In this document: one piece after another, positions 19,554 through 28,286 of the stretch
Layout: the number at the start of each line of letters is the position of its first letter
How positions within the stretch are numbered: position 1 is the first letter of the stretch
Origin: Deltaproteobacteria bacterium
GTDB lineage: Bacteria; Myxococcota_A; Polyangia; Haliangiales; Haliangiaceae
DNA length: 51,655 nt
Assembly: GCA_025353585.1 (NCBI GenBank)
Contig: JANXOM010000209.1
Span: 1-51,655, forward strand
Direction: 5' to 3'
The notes under the pieces: model-generated
What the model was told of the DNA's origin: nothing
The model's database searches: none
What the model saw: only the letters and a program-made list of their open reading frames with translations
Made by a program: the position numbers and the translations under genes

Positions 19554-19578
19554 GAAAAATTGCCCCGGCGATCCGCGC
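19554..19578 (+). promoter_or_regulatory. dcw shared element, copy A (before ftsL)
   Basis: The site starts GAAAAATTGCCC and continues with CGATCC. Over 25 bases it is identical to copy B (36723-36747) at 21 positions. It ends 22 bases before the first ftsL ATG. TTGCCC could serve as a -35 hexamer, with a weak CGTAGT 17 bases on. The right half of the TGCCC/GGGCA inverted repeat is imperfect in this copy. Confidence 0.5.
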
Positions 19579-19600
19579 GGTGCGTAGTGGCGCGACGCGC

Positions 19601-19954
19601 ATGATGTCTCCCGCGGCCCCCATGTATCGGATCTTCCGGAGGGCCACCGGAGATGCGCCGTCGGTGCGCGACGTCGTCGTCGCCATGGTCGCCCTCGCCG
19701 TGGCGCTCGTGCTGTTCGGCGTCGTGCGGGTCACGCGGCAGCACGAGGTGCTCCAGCTCGGCTACCAGCTCTCCAGCGAGTCGACGCACGTGCAGCAGCT
19801 GCGCGAGGTCCGCCGCCGCCTCGACCTCGAGCGCGCGACGCTCGCCGCGCCGGACCGCATTCGCCGCCTCGCGACCGAGCTCGGCATGACGCCGGTGGCG
19901 CCCGACAAGATCCGCGTGATCGCCGCCTCGCACCCCGTGGCCGGCAACCCGTGA
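19601..19954 (+). CDS. ftsL: cell division protein FtsL
   Basis: A 117-residue single-pass protein. ATGs at 19601, 19604 and 19622 are all possible; I give the longest. A cytoplasmic stub precedes one membrane span (VVVAMVALAVALVLFGVV). A coiled-coil periplasmic helix follows (LREVRRRLDLERATL) and then the typical FtsL/DivIC end DRIRRLATELGMTPVAPDKI. FtsL pairs with FtsB and FtsQ and activates FtsWI at the septum. Its position between rsmH and ftsI is diagnostic because the sequence itself is poorly conserved. Its stop overlaps the ftsI GTG start (GTGA). Confidence 0.88.
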   Translation: MMSPAAPMYRIFRRATGDAPSVRDVVVAMVALAVALVLFGVVRVTRQHEVLQLGYQLSSESTHVQQLREVRRRLDLERATLAAPDRIRRLATELGMTPVAPDKIRVIAASHPVAGNP

Positions 19955-21969
19955 GTCCGTCCGACGCCGACGCCACGCGCCCGGTGAAGGCGATGACGCC
20001 GGGGGTCTCCCGCGCGGCGCGCCTGCGCGCGTACCTGACGGGCGGGATCGTGATGGCCGGCCTGTGCGGCGTGGCCTCGCGCGCGTGGTCGCTGCAGGTC
20101 GACGACGGCGACAAGTACGCGGCGCTGGCCGAGCGGCAGCACGCCACGACGCTCGCGATCGCGGCCCCCCGCGGCGAGATCCTCGACGCCCACGCGCGCC
20201 CGCTCGCCGTCAGCGCCGACGTCGACTCGATCTGGGCGAACCCCCACGAGATCCAGGACGTCACGGCGACGTCCGAGAAGCTCGCCAAGGTCCTCGGCAC
20301 GGAGGCCGGCGTCCTCGAGGCGCGGCTCGGGGGGGACCACAAGTTCGTCTGGCTCGCGCGGCACGTGACGCCCGAGGTCGGCCGGGCCGTCCGCGAGGCG
20401 AAGCTGGCCGGCGTGGAGGTGGCGCGCGAGCCGCGGCGCTGGTACCCCGGGCGCACGCTCACCGGGCCCGTCGTCGGGCGCGCGGACACCGACGGCAACG
20501 GCCTCGACGGCCTCGAGCTCTCGATGAACGAGCTCCTCACCGGCCGGCGCGGCACGGAGGCGGCGCTGCGGGACGCGCGCGGGCACACGATGCTCGCGGA
20601 TGGCATCGCCGGCGCCTCCGAGCCGGGCGCGACCGTGCACCTCTCGCTCGACAGCAGCATCCAGGCGATCGCGGACCAGGCGCTCGCGGCCCGCGTCGCG
20701 GAGACGAAGGCGAAGAACGGCGTCGTCGTGGTGCTCGACGTCGAGACGAGCCGCGTGCTCGCGATGTCGAGCTACCCGACGTACGACCCGAACGTCGGCG
20801 ACCCGCACGGCGCGCGAAACCGGCCCGTCACCGACTCGTACGAGCCCGGCTCCGTGATGAAGGTGTTCAGCGTCTCGAGCGCGCTCGAGGCCGGCGCCGT
20901 CACGCCGGAGACGGAGATCGATACCCAGGGCGGCCGCTTCACGCTCGGCCCCAACACCATTCACGACGATGATCACGACGGGATTCTCGACATCGGCGGC
21001 ATCATCAAGCGCAGCTCGAACGTCGGCGCGGCGAAGATCGCGCTGCGCCTCGGCCGCGACAAGCTCTACGCCGGGCTCAAGCAGTTCGGCTTCGGCGCGA
21101 AGACGAGCATCGAGCTGCCGGGCGAACAGTCCGGCCGCGTGCGCGATGGCAGCAAGTGGCGCGACATCGAGACGGCGACGATCGCGTACGGCTACGGCGT
21201 GATGGTGACGCCGCTCCAGCTCGCGGCGGCGTTCGCGGCGATCGCGCACGACGGCCTGTACACCGAGCCGCGGATCGTCGACGCGGTGACCGACGCCGAT
21301 GGCCAGGTGCTCTACGCGGCGAAGCCGGACACGCACCCGGCCGTGTCGGCGAGGACCGCGCACCAGATGATGACGATGCTCGCAGGCGTCTTCGATCGCG
21401 ACCCCAAGCATGGCGGCACGGCGAAGACGATCTACGTGCCCGGCTTCATCTGCGCGGGCAAGACAGGGACCGCCCACAAGTGGGATCCGGTGGCGAAGAA
21501 GTACGACCCAGATCGCTACCTGTCGTCGTTCGCGGGCATCGCGCCGCTCGCGCACCCGCGCATCGTCGTGATCGTGATGATCGACGAGGCGAGCAACGGT
21601 GACTACTTCGGAGCGAAGGTCTCGGGGCCGGTGTTCGCCGCGGTCGCGTCGGAGACGCTCCGCTACCTGGGCGTCCCGGGCGATCCGAACGCGGTCGCGG
21701 CGCCGCCGCCGCCCGGGAGCGTCGTGACCGCGCCGAAGAAGGCGCCCGCGGTGGTCGCCCGGGCCGCCTCGCCGATCGAGAGCGCCCCCGTCGTGGCCGC
21801 GGCCGACGCGACGCCGGACTTCCGGCAGATGGGCGTCGGTAAGGCCCTCGACCTCGCGCGCGCGCACCACCTCTCCATCGCCCTGCACGGCAGCGGGCAC
21901 GTCGTGGCCCAGGAGCCGCCGCCCGGCTCGCCCTCCGCGTCCCGCGTCACCCTTCGCTTCGAGCCGTGA
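19951..21969 (+). CDS. ftsI: septal peptidoglycan transpeptidase FtsI/PBP3 with a PASTA domain
   Basis: 672 residues, starting with a GTG that overlaps the ftsL stop. It has a short cytoplasmic tail and one membrane span near 28-46. The pedestal domain includes APRGEILDA, and the penicillin-binding transpeptidase domain has all three motifs: S301-V-M-K304, S355-S-N357 and K504-T-G506. The last 65 residues (MGVGKALDLARAHHLSI, EPPPGSP) form a single PASTA domain, which is seen in some deltaproteobacterial FtsI/SpoVD-like enzymes but not in E. coli FtsI. An Ala/Pro-rich linker joins it. The enzyme crosslinks septal glycan in the periplasm with FtsW, encoded downstream. Confidence 0.96.
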   Translation: MSPSDADATRPVKAMTPGVSRAARLRAYLTGGIVMAGLCGVASRAWSLQVDDGDKYAALAERQHATTLAIAAPRGEILDAHARPLAVSADVDSIWANPHEIQDVTATSEKLAKVLGTEAGVLEARLGGDHKFVWLARHVTPEVGRAVREAKLAGVEVAREPRRWYPGRTLTGPVVGRADTDGNGLDGLELSMNELLTGRRGTEAALRDARGHTMLADGIAGASEPGATVHLSLDSSIQAIADQALAARVAETKAKNGVVVVLDVETSRVLAMSSYPTYDPNVGDPHGARNRPVTDSYEPGSVMKVFSVSSALEAGAVTPETEIDTQGGRFTLGPNTIHDDDHDGILDIGGIIKRSSNVGAAKIALRLGRDKLYAGLKQFGFGAKTSIELPGEQSGRVRDGSKWRDIETATIAYGYGVMVTPLQLAAAFAAIAHDGLYTEPRIVDAVTDADGQVLYAAKPDTHPAVSARTAHQMMTMLAGVFDRDPKHGGTAKTIYVPGFICAGKTGTAHKWDPVAKKYDPDRYLSSFAGIAPLAHPRIVVIVMIDEASNGDYFGAKVSGPVFAAVASETLRYLGVPGDPNAVAAPPPPGSVVTAPKKAPAVVARAASPIESAPVVAAADATPDFRQMGVGKALDLARAHHLSIALHGSGHVVAQEPPPGSPSASRVTLRFEP

Positions 21970-22015
21970 CCTTGCGGCAGAGGAGCAAATCGGGGAGTCT
22001 GCGCGTTCGATCGTC

Positions 22016-24889
22016 ATGGCCCTGACCCTCCGCGAGCTCATCGACGGCGTGCGCACGGCGCGCGTGGTGGGCGACGCCAGCGTCCGCGTGGCCCACGTGC
22101 GCGACGACTCGCGGCAGGTCGCGCCGGGCGACGTGTTCGTGGCCGTCCGGGGCCTCCGCAGCGACGGCCACGACTTCGTGACGACGGCGGTCGAGCGCGG
22201 CGCGGCGGCGGTCGTCGTCGAGCGCGAGCAGCCGGGCGTGACCGTGCCGCAGGTGGTCGTGGAGTCGGCGGCGGCGGCGCTCGGCGTGCTCGTCGGGCGC
22301 GCGCTCGGTGACCCGGCGAAGGCGATGACGCTGATCGGCGTGACCGGCACGAACGGCAAGACGACCACGACGTACCTCGTCGAGGCGATCCTCGCCGCGG
22401 CGGGCCACATGCCGGGCGTCATCGGTACGGTCGAGCTGCGCTGGCCGGGCCACGCCGAGCCCGCGTCCTACACGACGCCGACGCCGCAGATGCTGCACGA
22501 GGCGCTCGCGAAGATGCGCGCGGCCGGCTGCACGCACGTCGTCATGGAGGTCACGTCGATCGCGATGGCGATGCACCGGGTCGCGGGCATGGACTTCGCC
22601 GTCGCCGCGTTCTCGAACCTGACGCAGGACCACCTCGACTTCCACGGGACGATGGAGAGCTATCGCGACGCGAAGCGGCTCCTGTTCTCGCGCTACTTGC
22701 TCCCGGCGGGCGTGGCCGTGGTGAACGTCGATGATCCCGAGGGTCGCGCCATGGGCGAGCAGGCGCGCGGGCGCGTGCTGCACGTCTCGGTGACCGGAGC
22801 GCCCGGCGAGATCACCGTCGTCGAGCAGGACAGCAGCGTCCGCGGCATCACGTGCCGCATCGCCACGCCGACGGGCGAGGTCCCGCTCGTCGCGAAGCCG
22901 TTGATCGGGCCGTACAACGTCGCGAACCTCGCGCTCTCGGTCGGGATCTGCGAGGCGCTCGGCGTTCCCCACGACGCGATGACGCGCGGGATCTCCGCGC
23001 TCGCGGGCGTGCCCGGCCGCGTCGAGCGCGTGCCGAACGACGCCGACCTCGACATCCTCGTCGACTACGCGCACACGCCGGACGCGCTGCGCAACGTGCT
23101 CTCCGCGGTGCGCCCGCTGACGGCGCGCCGGCTCATCTGCGTGTTCGGGTGCGGCGGCGATCGCGATCCGAAGAAGCGGCCGATGATGGGCGCCGCCGTC
23201 GCCGAGCTCGCCGACCTCGCCTGCGTCACGAGCGACAACCCCCGCACCGAAGATCCGCGCGCGATCATCGACGCGATCCTGCCCGCCGTCCCGCGGCCGT
23301 TCGTGGTCGATGTCGACCGCCGCGCCGCGATCCGGGCCGCGATCGCCGAGGCCACGCCGGGCGACGTCGTGGTCATCGCCGGCAAGGGCCACGAGGACTA
23401 CCAGATCGTCGGCACCACGAAGCACCACTTCGACGACCGGGAGGAGGCGGCCGAGGCCGTGCTCTGGCGCTGGCGCCGCTCGCTCGCCGCGCTGGCCGAT
23501 GACTGCGGGGGCGAGGTCACGCACGATCCAGCCGCCCCGGCCGTGCGCGATTCGGGCGAGCTCGAGGTCGTGGGCGCGCGGACGCCGCCCGGCTCGGTGA
23601 CGCGCATCGTGATCGACTCGCGACGCGTGGCGCGCGGCGACCTGTACGTCGCGATTCGCGGCGAAGCCCACGATGGCCATGCGTTCTGCGCGGCGGCGCG
23701 GGCGGCGGGCGCGGTCGCGGTGCTCGTGGAGCGCGGGCGCGGCGCGGAGACGGCGGGTGGCCCGAGCATCGAGGTCGGCGACACGCGCACGGCGCTCGGG
23801 CTCATCAGCGCGGCGCACCGCCGACGCTGGACGGGCAAGCTCGTGGCGATCACGGGCTCGGCGGGCAAGACGACGACGAAGGAGCTGACGCGCGCGGCGC
23901 TCGCCGAGGTCGCGGCCACGTCGGCCGCCGAGGGCTCGTTCAACAACGAGACGGGCCTGCCGCAGGCGCTGCTCGCGCTGCGTGACCACCACCGGTTCGG
24001 CGTGGTCGAGATGGGCATGCGGGGCGCGGGGCAGATCGCGTACCTGACGACGCTCGCGGAGCCGGACGTCGCGGTCGTGGTCAACGCGGGCACGGCGCAC
24101 ATCGAGCTGCTCGGCTCGACGGACGCGATCGCGCACGCGAAGGCGGAGATCTGGCTCGGCCTGCGGGACGGCGGCGCGGTTGTCCGGCCCTCGGACGACG
24201 AGCGCCTCGCGGTGCTGGCCCGCGCGCATCGGCCGAACCTGCGCCACGTCACGTTCGGCGAGGACGAGCGCGCCGACGTGCGGCTCGTGCGCTACGTCCC
24301 GCGCGACACGGGCGGCAGCCTGGAGCTCGACGCGTTCGGCGAGCGCCGGCTGCTCGAGCTGCACCTCGTCGGCAAGCACGCCGCGATCGACGCGTGCGCG
24401 GCGCTCGCGGCCGCCCACGCCGCCGGCGCCTCGATCGATCAGGCGATCGTCGGCCTGGGGCGCGCGCGGCCGCCGAGCCTGCGCGGCGAGATCGTCGAGG
24501 TCGCCGGACGCAAGGTGATCGTGGATTGCTACAACGCGAACCCGGCGTCGATGGCGGCCGCGCTGCATGCGCTCGCCGAGCGCGCGACGGGCCGGCCCGG
24601 CCTCGCCGTGATCGGCGACATGCTCGAGCTCGGCGACCACGCGGCGCAGGCCCACGCGGACGCGGGCGCGCTGGCGAAGCAGCTCGGGCTCGGGGTGATC
24701 GCGCTCGGCGCGCAGGCCGCGCGGATCGTCGACGCGGCCGGGAGCGCGGCCGAGACCGCCGCCGATCCGGCCTCCGCCGCCGCTCGCGCCCTCGCGCGCA
24801 CCCAGCCCGGCGACTGGCTCCTGCTCAAGGCGTCGCGCGGCATGCGCCTCGAGCGCGTCCTGGTCGCACTGCGAGAGGCGAGCGCGTAA
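22016..24889 (+). CDS. murE-murF: MurE-MurF fusion: meso-DAP ligase and D-Ala-D-Ala ligase in one chain
   Basis: 957 residues, about the sum of two Mur ligases. Residues 1-490 are MurE: ATP loop GTNGKT (111-116), HLDFHG and the DNPR motif (407-410) that selects meso-diaminopimelate over lysine. From about 497 a second complete ligase begins (DDCGGEV), with its own ATP loop GSAGKT (614-619), FNNETGLPQ and CYNANPAS, which are MurF signatures. There is no stop, frameshift or start between them. The two steps are consecutive: UDP-MurNAc-dipeptide to tripeptide, then to pentapeptide, in the cytoplasm. Fused MurE-MurF proteins are known in some other lineages such as Bordetella. mraY begins immediately after the stop. 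Confidence 0.95.
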   Translation: MALTLRELIDGVRTARVVGDASVRVAHVRDDSRQVAPGDVFVAVRGLRSDGHDFVTTAVERGAAAVVVEREQPGVTVPQVVVESAAAALGVLVGRALGDPAKAMTLIGVTGTNGKTTTTYLVEAILAAAGHMPGVIGTVELRWPGHAEPASYTTPTPQMLHEALAKMRAAGCTHVVMEVTSIAMAMHRVAGMDFAVAAFSNLTQDHLDFHGTMESYRDAKRLLFSRYLLPAGVAVVNVDDPEGRAMGEQARGRVLHVSVTGAPGEITVVEQDSSVRGITCRIATPTGEVPLVAKPLIGPYNVANLALSVGICEALGVPHDAMTRGISALAGVPGRVERVPNDADLDILVDYAHTPDALRNVLSAVRPLTARRLICVFGCGGDRDPKKRPMMGAAVAELADLACVTSDNPRTEDPRAIIDAILPAVPRPFVVDVDRRAAIRAAIAEATPGDVVVIAGKGHEDYQIVGTTKHHFDDREEAAEAVLWRWRRSLAALADDCGGEVTHDPAAPAVRDSGELEVVGARTPPGSVTRIVIDSRRVARGDLYVAIRGEAHDGHAFCAAARAAGAVAVLVERGRGAETAGGPSIEVGDTRTALGLISAAHRRRWTGKLVAITGSAGKTTTKELTRAALAEVAATSAAEGSFNNETGLPQALLALRDHHRFGVVEMGMRGAGQIAYLTTLAEPDVAVVVNAGTAHIELLGSTDAIAHAKAEIWLGLRDGGAVVRPSDDERLAVLARAHRPNLRHVTFGEDERADVRLVRYVPRDTGGSLELDAFGERRLLELHLVGKHAAIDACAALAAAHAAGASIDQAIVGLGRARPPSLRGEIVEVAGRKVIVDCYNANPASMAAALHALAERATGRPGLAVIGDMLELGDHAAQAHADAGALAKQLGLGVIALGAQAARIVDAAGSAAETAADPASAAARALARTQPGDWLLLKASRGMRLERVLVALREASA

Positions 24890-26047
24890 ATGCTGTTCCA
24901 TCTGTTCTACGGCGCGCTCGGCGACAAGATCGGCTTCCTCCGCGTCTTTCGCTACACGTCGACGCGCATCCTCGCCGCGGCGATCACGGCGCTCTTGCTC
25001 TCGTTCATCCTCGGCCCCTGGTTCATCGACAAGCTGAAGTCGCGGCAGATCGGCGAGACGATCCGCACCGATGGCCCGCAGACGCACAAGAAGAAGGCGG
25101 GCACGCCGACGATGGGCGGCTCGCTGATCCTGTTCTGCCTCACGGTCTCGACGCTCCTGTGGTGCGACCTCAAGAACCCGTTCGTGTGGCTCGCCCTCAG
25201 CGTGACCGCGGCGTTCGGCGCGATCGGCTTCGCCGACGATCTCATCAAGGTGCGCGGCGACAAGAACGGCCTGAACGCGAAGCTGCGCCTCTTGCTCGAG
25301 TTCGCGATCGCGGGCGGGGCGATGGTCTATCTCTTCTACTCGGACGCGATGGCGCCCGAGGTGCGGCTGCACGTGCAGCTGCCGTTCACGAACTTCAACG
25401 AGTCGACGCTCGAGCTGCCCGCCTGGCTGTACTGCATCTTCGGCACGGTCGTGGTCGTCGGCACGGCGAACGCGGTGAACTTCACGGACGGGCTCGACGG
25501 GCTCGCGATCGGTCCGTCGATCATGAACGCCGGCACGTTCCTCGTGTTCGCGTACATCGCGGGCGTGCAGACCACCCTCGCCGTGAATGGCCACGAGGTC
25601 ACGATCGCGCAGTACCTGCACGTCGCGCACATCAACGGGATCGAGGAGCTCGCGATCTTCTGCGCGGCGCTGTTCGGAACCGGCATCGGCTTCCTCTGGT
25701 ACAACGCGTACCCCGCGCAGGTGTTCATGGGCGACGTCGGGTCGCTCTCGCTCGGCGGCGCGATCGGCATGCTCGCCGTGCTGACCAAGAACGAGCTGGT
25801 GCTGCTCGTGGTGGGCGGGCTGTTCGTGGTCGAGGCGCTGTCGTCGATCATCCAGACGGGCGTCTACAAGGCGACGAAGAAGGCGGGCCCCGACGGCAAG
25901 ATGACGGGCAAGCGCGTCTTCCTCATGGCGCCGATCCACCACCACTACGAGAAGAAGGGCTGGGACGAGCCGAAGATCATCGTGCGCTTCTGGCTGGTGT
26001 CCGCCCTCCTGGCCCTCATGGCGCTCGGGACGCTGAAGCTGCGATGA
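24890..26047 (+). CDS. mraY: phospho-MurNAc-pentapeptide transferase
   Basis: A 385-residue polytopic membrane enzyme that transfers phospho-MurNAc-pentapeptide to undecaprenyl phosphate to give lipid I. Motifs: KKAGTPTMGG, the FADDLIKV aspartate pair, NFTDGLDGLA, NAYPAQVFMGDVGSL and the APIHHHYEKKG loop. About ten hydrophobic spans are visible. The ATG follows the murE-murF stop with no spacing, and the stop overlaps murD (ATGA). The length is close to the family norm, with a slightly long N-terminus. Confidence 0.97.
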   Translation: MLFHLFYGALGDKIGFLRVFRYTSTRILAAAITALLLSFILGPWFIDKLKSRQIGETIRTDGPQTHKKKAGTPTMGGSLILFCLTVSTLLWCDLKNPFVWLALSVTAAFGAIGFADDLIKVRGDKNGLNAKLRLLLEFAIAGGAMVYLFYSDAMAPEVRLHVQLPFTNFNESTLELPAWLYCIFGTVVVVGTANAVNFTDGLDGLAIGPSIMNAGTFLVFAYIAGVQTTLAVNGHEVTIAQYLHVAHINGIEELAIFCAALFGTGIGFLWYNAYPAQVFMGDVGSLSLGGAIGMLAVLTKNELVLLVVGGLFVVEALSSIIQTGVYKATKKAGPDGKMTGKRVFLMAPIHHHYEKKGWDEPKIIVRFWLVSALLALMALGTLKLR

Positions 26048-27459
26048 GCGGGCCGAACCTCGCCGGCAAGACGGTCGTCGTGGTCGGGCTCGCGCAGACG
26101 GGCATCGCCGTCGCGAAGTTCTGCGCGCGGCGCGGCGCGCGCGTGGTGGTCACGGATGGCAAGCCGGCGGACAAGCTCGGGCCCCAGATGGCGCAGCTGG
26201 CCGGCGTGGCCGTGACGTGGGAGCTCGGCGGGCTGGTCGAGCAGACCTTCACGAGCGCGGACCTCGTCGTGATGTCGCCCGGCGTGCCGACGCTGCCGCA
26301 GGTGATCGCGGCGCGCGCGGCCGGCGTCGAGGTGATCGCGGAGATCGAGCTCGCGTACCGGTTCCTCGTGCCCGGCACCACGCTCGTCGCCATCACCGGC
26401 ACGAACGGCAAGTCGACGACGACCGCGCTCACCGGCGCCCTGTGCGCGGCCTCGGGCCGGCCGACGTTCTGCGGCGGCAACCTCGGCAACATGCCGATGA
26501 TCGACGCCGTCGATCACCCGGCGAACGCGCCCGGCGGGCTCGTCGTCGTCGAGGTCGCGGCGTTCATGCTCGAGAACTGCACGACGTTCCGCGCGGACGT
26601 CGGCATCCTGACGAACGTCACCGAGGATCACCTCGACCGCTTCGGCACGATGGAGCACTACGCCCACATCAAGGGCCGGATCTGGGACTTCCAGCGCGCG
26701 ACCGACGTCGCGGTGGCGAACGCGGCCGACGCGTGGACGATGCAGGAGACGGCCGGCATCCCCGGCCAGCTCTACACGTTCGACTCGCGGCCGGGCGCGC
26801 CGCACCCGGTGCGCGGGGCGTCGATGTCCGCCGATCGGACCCACATCGAGCTGCGGCTGCCCGATCTCGAGGTCTATCCGACGAGCGATCTCGTGATCGT
26901 GGGCAACCACAACATGGAGAACGCGATGTGCGCCTACCTCGCGGCGCGCACCATCGGCCTGCCGATCGCGACCGTGCGCGCGGGCGCGAAGACGTACCGC
27001 CCGCTGCCGCACCGCATGGAGCTCGTGGGCGATCGGGACGGTCTCTACTACTACGACGACAGCAAGGGCACGAACGTCGCCTCGGTCGCGGCCTCGGTGC
27101 GCGGCTTCCCGCGGCCGCTCGTGCTGATCGCGGGCGGCGTCGACAAGGGCGGCTCGTACGCGCCGATGCTCGCGGCCCTCGACGACGCGTGCAAGGGCAT
27201 CGTGCTGATCGGGGCCGCCGCGCCGCTGATCCGCGCCGCCGCCGCCGCCCACGGCGCGACCTACCCGGTGCTCGACGCGACCGACATGCACGACGCCGTG
27301 CGCCGCGCGACGGAGCTCGCCGGCCCCGGCGACGCGGTGGTGCTCTCGCCCGCGTGCGCGAGCTACGACATGTTCCAGAACTTCGGCCACCGCGGCCGCG
27401 TGTTCCGCGAGGCGGTCTCGGCGATCGGCGCGACGCGGCTCGATGTTCTCCCCGCTTGA
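26044..27459 (+). CDS. murD: UDP-N-acetylmuramoylalanine-D-glutamate ligase
   Basis: 471 residues, starting in the mraY stop (ATGA). An N-terminal Rossmann domain (VVVVGLAQTGIAVAKF), central ATP loop GTNGKSTTT, TEDHLDRFG, and the C-terminal domain with HRMELVGDRDGLYYYDDSKGTN and SPACASYDMFQNFGHRG. It adds D-glutamate to UDP-MurNAc-L-Ala in the cytoplasm. Length and motif order are normal. Confidence 0.97.
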   Translation: MSGPNLAGKTVVVVGLAQTGIAVAKFCARRGARVVVTDGKPADKLGPQMAQLAGVAVTWELGGLVEQTFTSADLVVMSPGVPTLPQVIAARAAGVEVIAEIELAYRFLVPGTTLVAITGTNGKSTTTALTGALCAASGRPTFCGGNLGNMPMIDAVDHPANAPGGLVVVEVAAFMLENCTTFRADVGILTNVTEDHLDRFGTMEHYAHIKGRIWDFQRATDVAVANAADAWTMQETAGIPGQLYTFDSRPGAPHPVRGASMSADRTHIELRLPDLEVYPTSDLVIVGNHNMENAMCAYLAARTIGLPIATVRAGAKTYRPLPHRMELVGDRDGLYYYDDSKGTNVASVAASVRGFPRPLVLIAGGVDKGGSYAPMLAALDDACKGIVLIGAAAPLIRAAAAAHGATYPVLDATDMHDAVRRATELAGPGDAVVLSPACASYDMFQNFGHRGRVFREAVSAIGATRLDVLPA

Positions 27460-27489
27460 TCCGCGACGCGATCTGCCTCGTAGTGAGCC

Positions 27490-27792
27490 ATGGCCAACAT
27501 CCATGTCACGGCGATCCTGCCCGCGAAGCCCGGCTCCGAGGCGCTCGTCCGCGAGGCGCTGACCACGCTCGCCGCCGCCACGCGACGCGACGAGCCCGGC
27601 TGCGTGTCGTACGACCTCTTCGAGTCGCAGGCCGCGCCCGGCACGTTCGTCACCCTCGAGGTGTGGAAGACGAAGGCGGATCTCGATGGCCACATGAAGA
27701 CCCCGCATATCGCGGCCGCGCTGAAGGTCGCGGGGCCCCACCTCGCCACGGCACCGCAGATCCATCCCCTCACCCCGGTCGTTGCCGGCTAG
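27490..27792 (+). CDS. antibiotic biosynthesis monooxygenase (ABM/YgiN) family protein
   Basis: A 100-residue single-domain protein: MANIHVTAILPAKPGSE, the REALTTLAAATRRDEPGC helix and strand, SYDLFESQA, and WKTKADLDGHMKTPH before the last helix. These are the hallmarks of the dimeric ABM ferredoxin-like fold found in quinol monooxygenases and haem-degrading relatives. The substrate cannot be told. The gene sits between murD and ftsW on the same strand, a place where dcw clusters normally have nothing. The gap to murD is 30 bases. Confidence 0.88.
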   Translation: MANIHVTAILPAKPGSEALVREALTTLAAATRRDEPGCVSYDLFESQAAPGTFVTLEVWKTKADLDGHMKTPHIAAALKVAGPHLATAPQIHPLTPVVAG

Positions 27793-27809
27793 CTGATACC
27801 CTCGGCGGT

Positions 27810-28250
27810 ATGCACCGCTCTATGTTCGCGAGCGCCGTGATCGTCGTCCTGGCCGCCTGCGGCAGCGGGTCCGGTGGCTCGGGCGCGACCCACGCCGCGG
27901 CGATCAGGCCGCCCGCCGAAGACATCATCTTCGGGACCTACGAGCGCCGCCCGCCCCAGGGAACGACCGCGCTCAAGCTCCAGCGCGACGGCTCGCTGAT
28001 CCTCGCGAAGGACAAGGGCAAGCTCGACGACGAGAAGCCGCTCGCCACCGGCTCGTGGAAGCTGGAGAAGGACACCCTCACGCTCGTGTACTCGCTCGGC
28101 GAGTGCGCGGACGGCGCGCGCAGCGGGACGTACAAGGTCTCGGTCTCGAAGATCGGGATCCACTTCGCGAAGCTCGAGGACGAGTGCGCGGTGCGGGCGA
28201 AGATCGACGGCGAGACGTGGTGGCGGGTCCGGCCAAAGGTCAACGAGTAA
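27810..28250 (+). CDS. small lipoprotein inserted in the dcw cluster
   Basis: 146 residues with a lipoprotein signal (VIVVLAAC, Cys16). The mature part has a beta-rich, lipocalin-like rhythm: FGTYERRPPQGTTALKLQ, GSWKLEKDTLTLVYS, SGTYKVSVSKIGIHF and a final TWWRVRP. This is the pattern of small secreted proteins that report a substance or stress (T-W-x-L-x-x-D-x-L), but I do not recognise a named family. It has two internal cysteines (in LGECADG and EDECAVR) that could form a disulfide. It is encoded between the ABM gene and ftsW. Confidence 0.8.
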   Translation: MHRSMFASAVIVVLAACGSGSGGSGATHAAAIRPPAEDIIFGTYERRPPQGTTALKLQRDGSLILAKDKGKLDDEKPLATGSWKLEKDTLTLVYSLGECADGARSGTYKVSVSKIGIHFAKLEDECAVRAKIDGETWWRVRPKVNE

Positions 28251-28286
28251 CGCGACGGTAACGAAAACTGGCCCACGCGCTTCGAT

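Noticed and set aside
19762..22422. Long minus-strand open frame opposite ftsL/ftsI/murE
   Set aside because: Low-complexity composition, no start signal, and fully covered by conserved plus-strand genes.
21947..25945. A very long open frame on the minus strand across ftsI, murE-murF and mraY
   Set aside because: It is rich in Arg, Ala, His and Asp with no domain, which is the usual artefact opposite GC-rich genes; the plus strand holds intact enzymes with all catalytic motifs.
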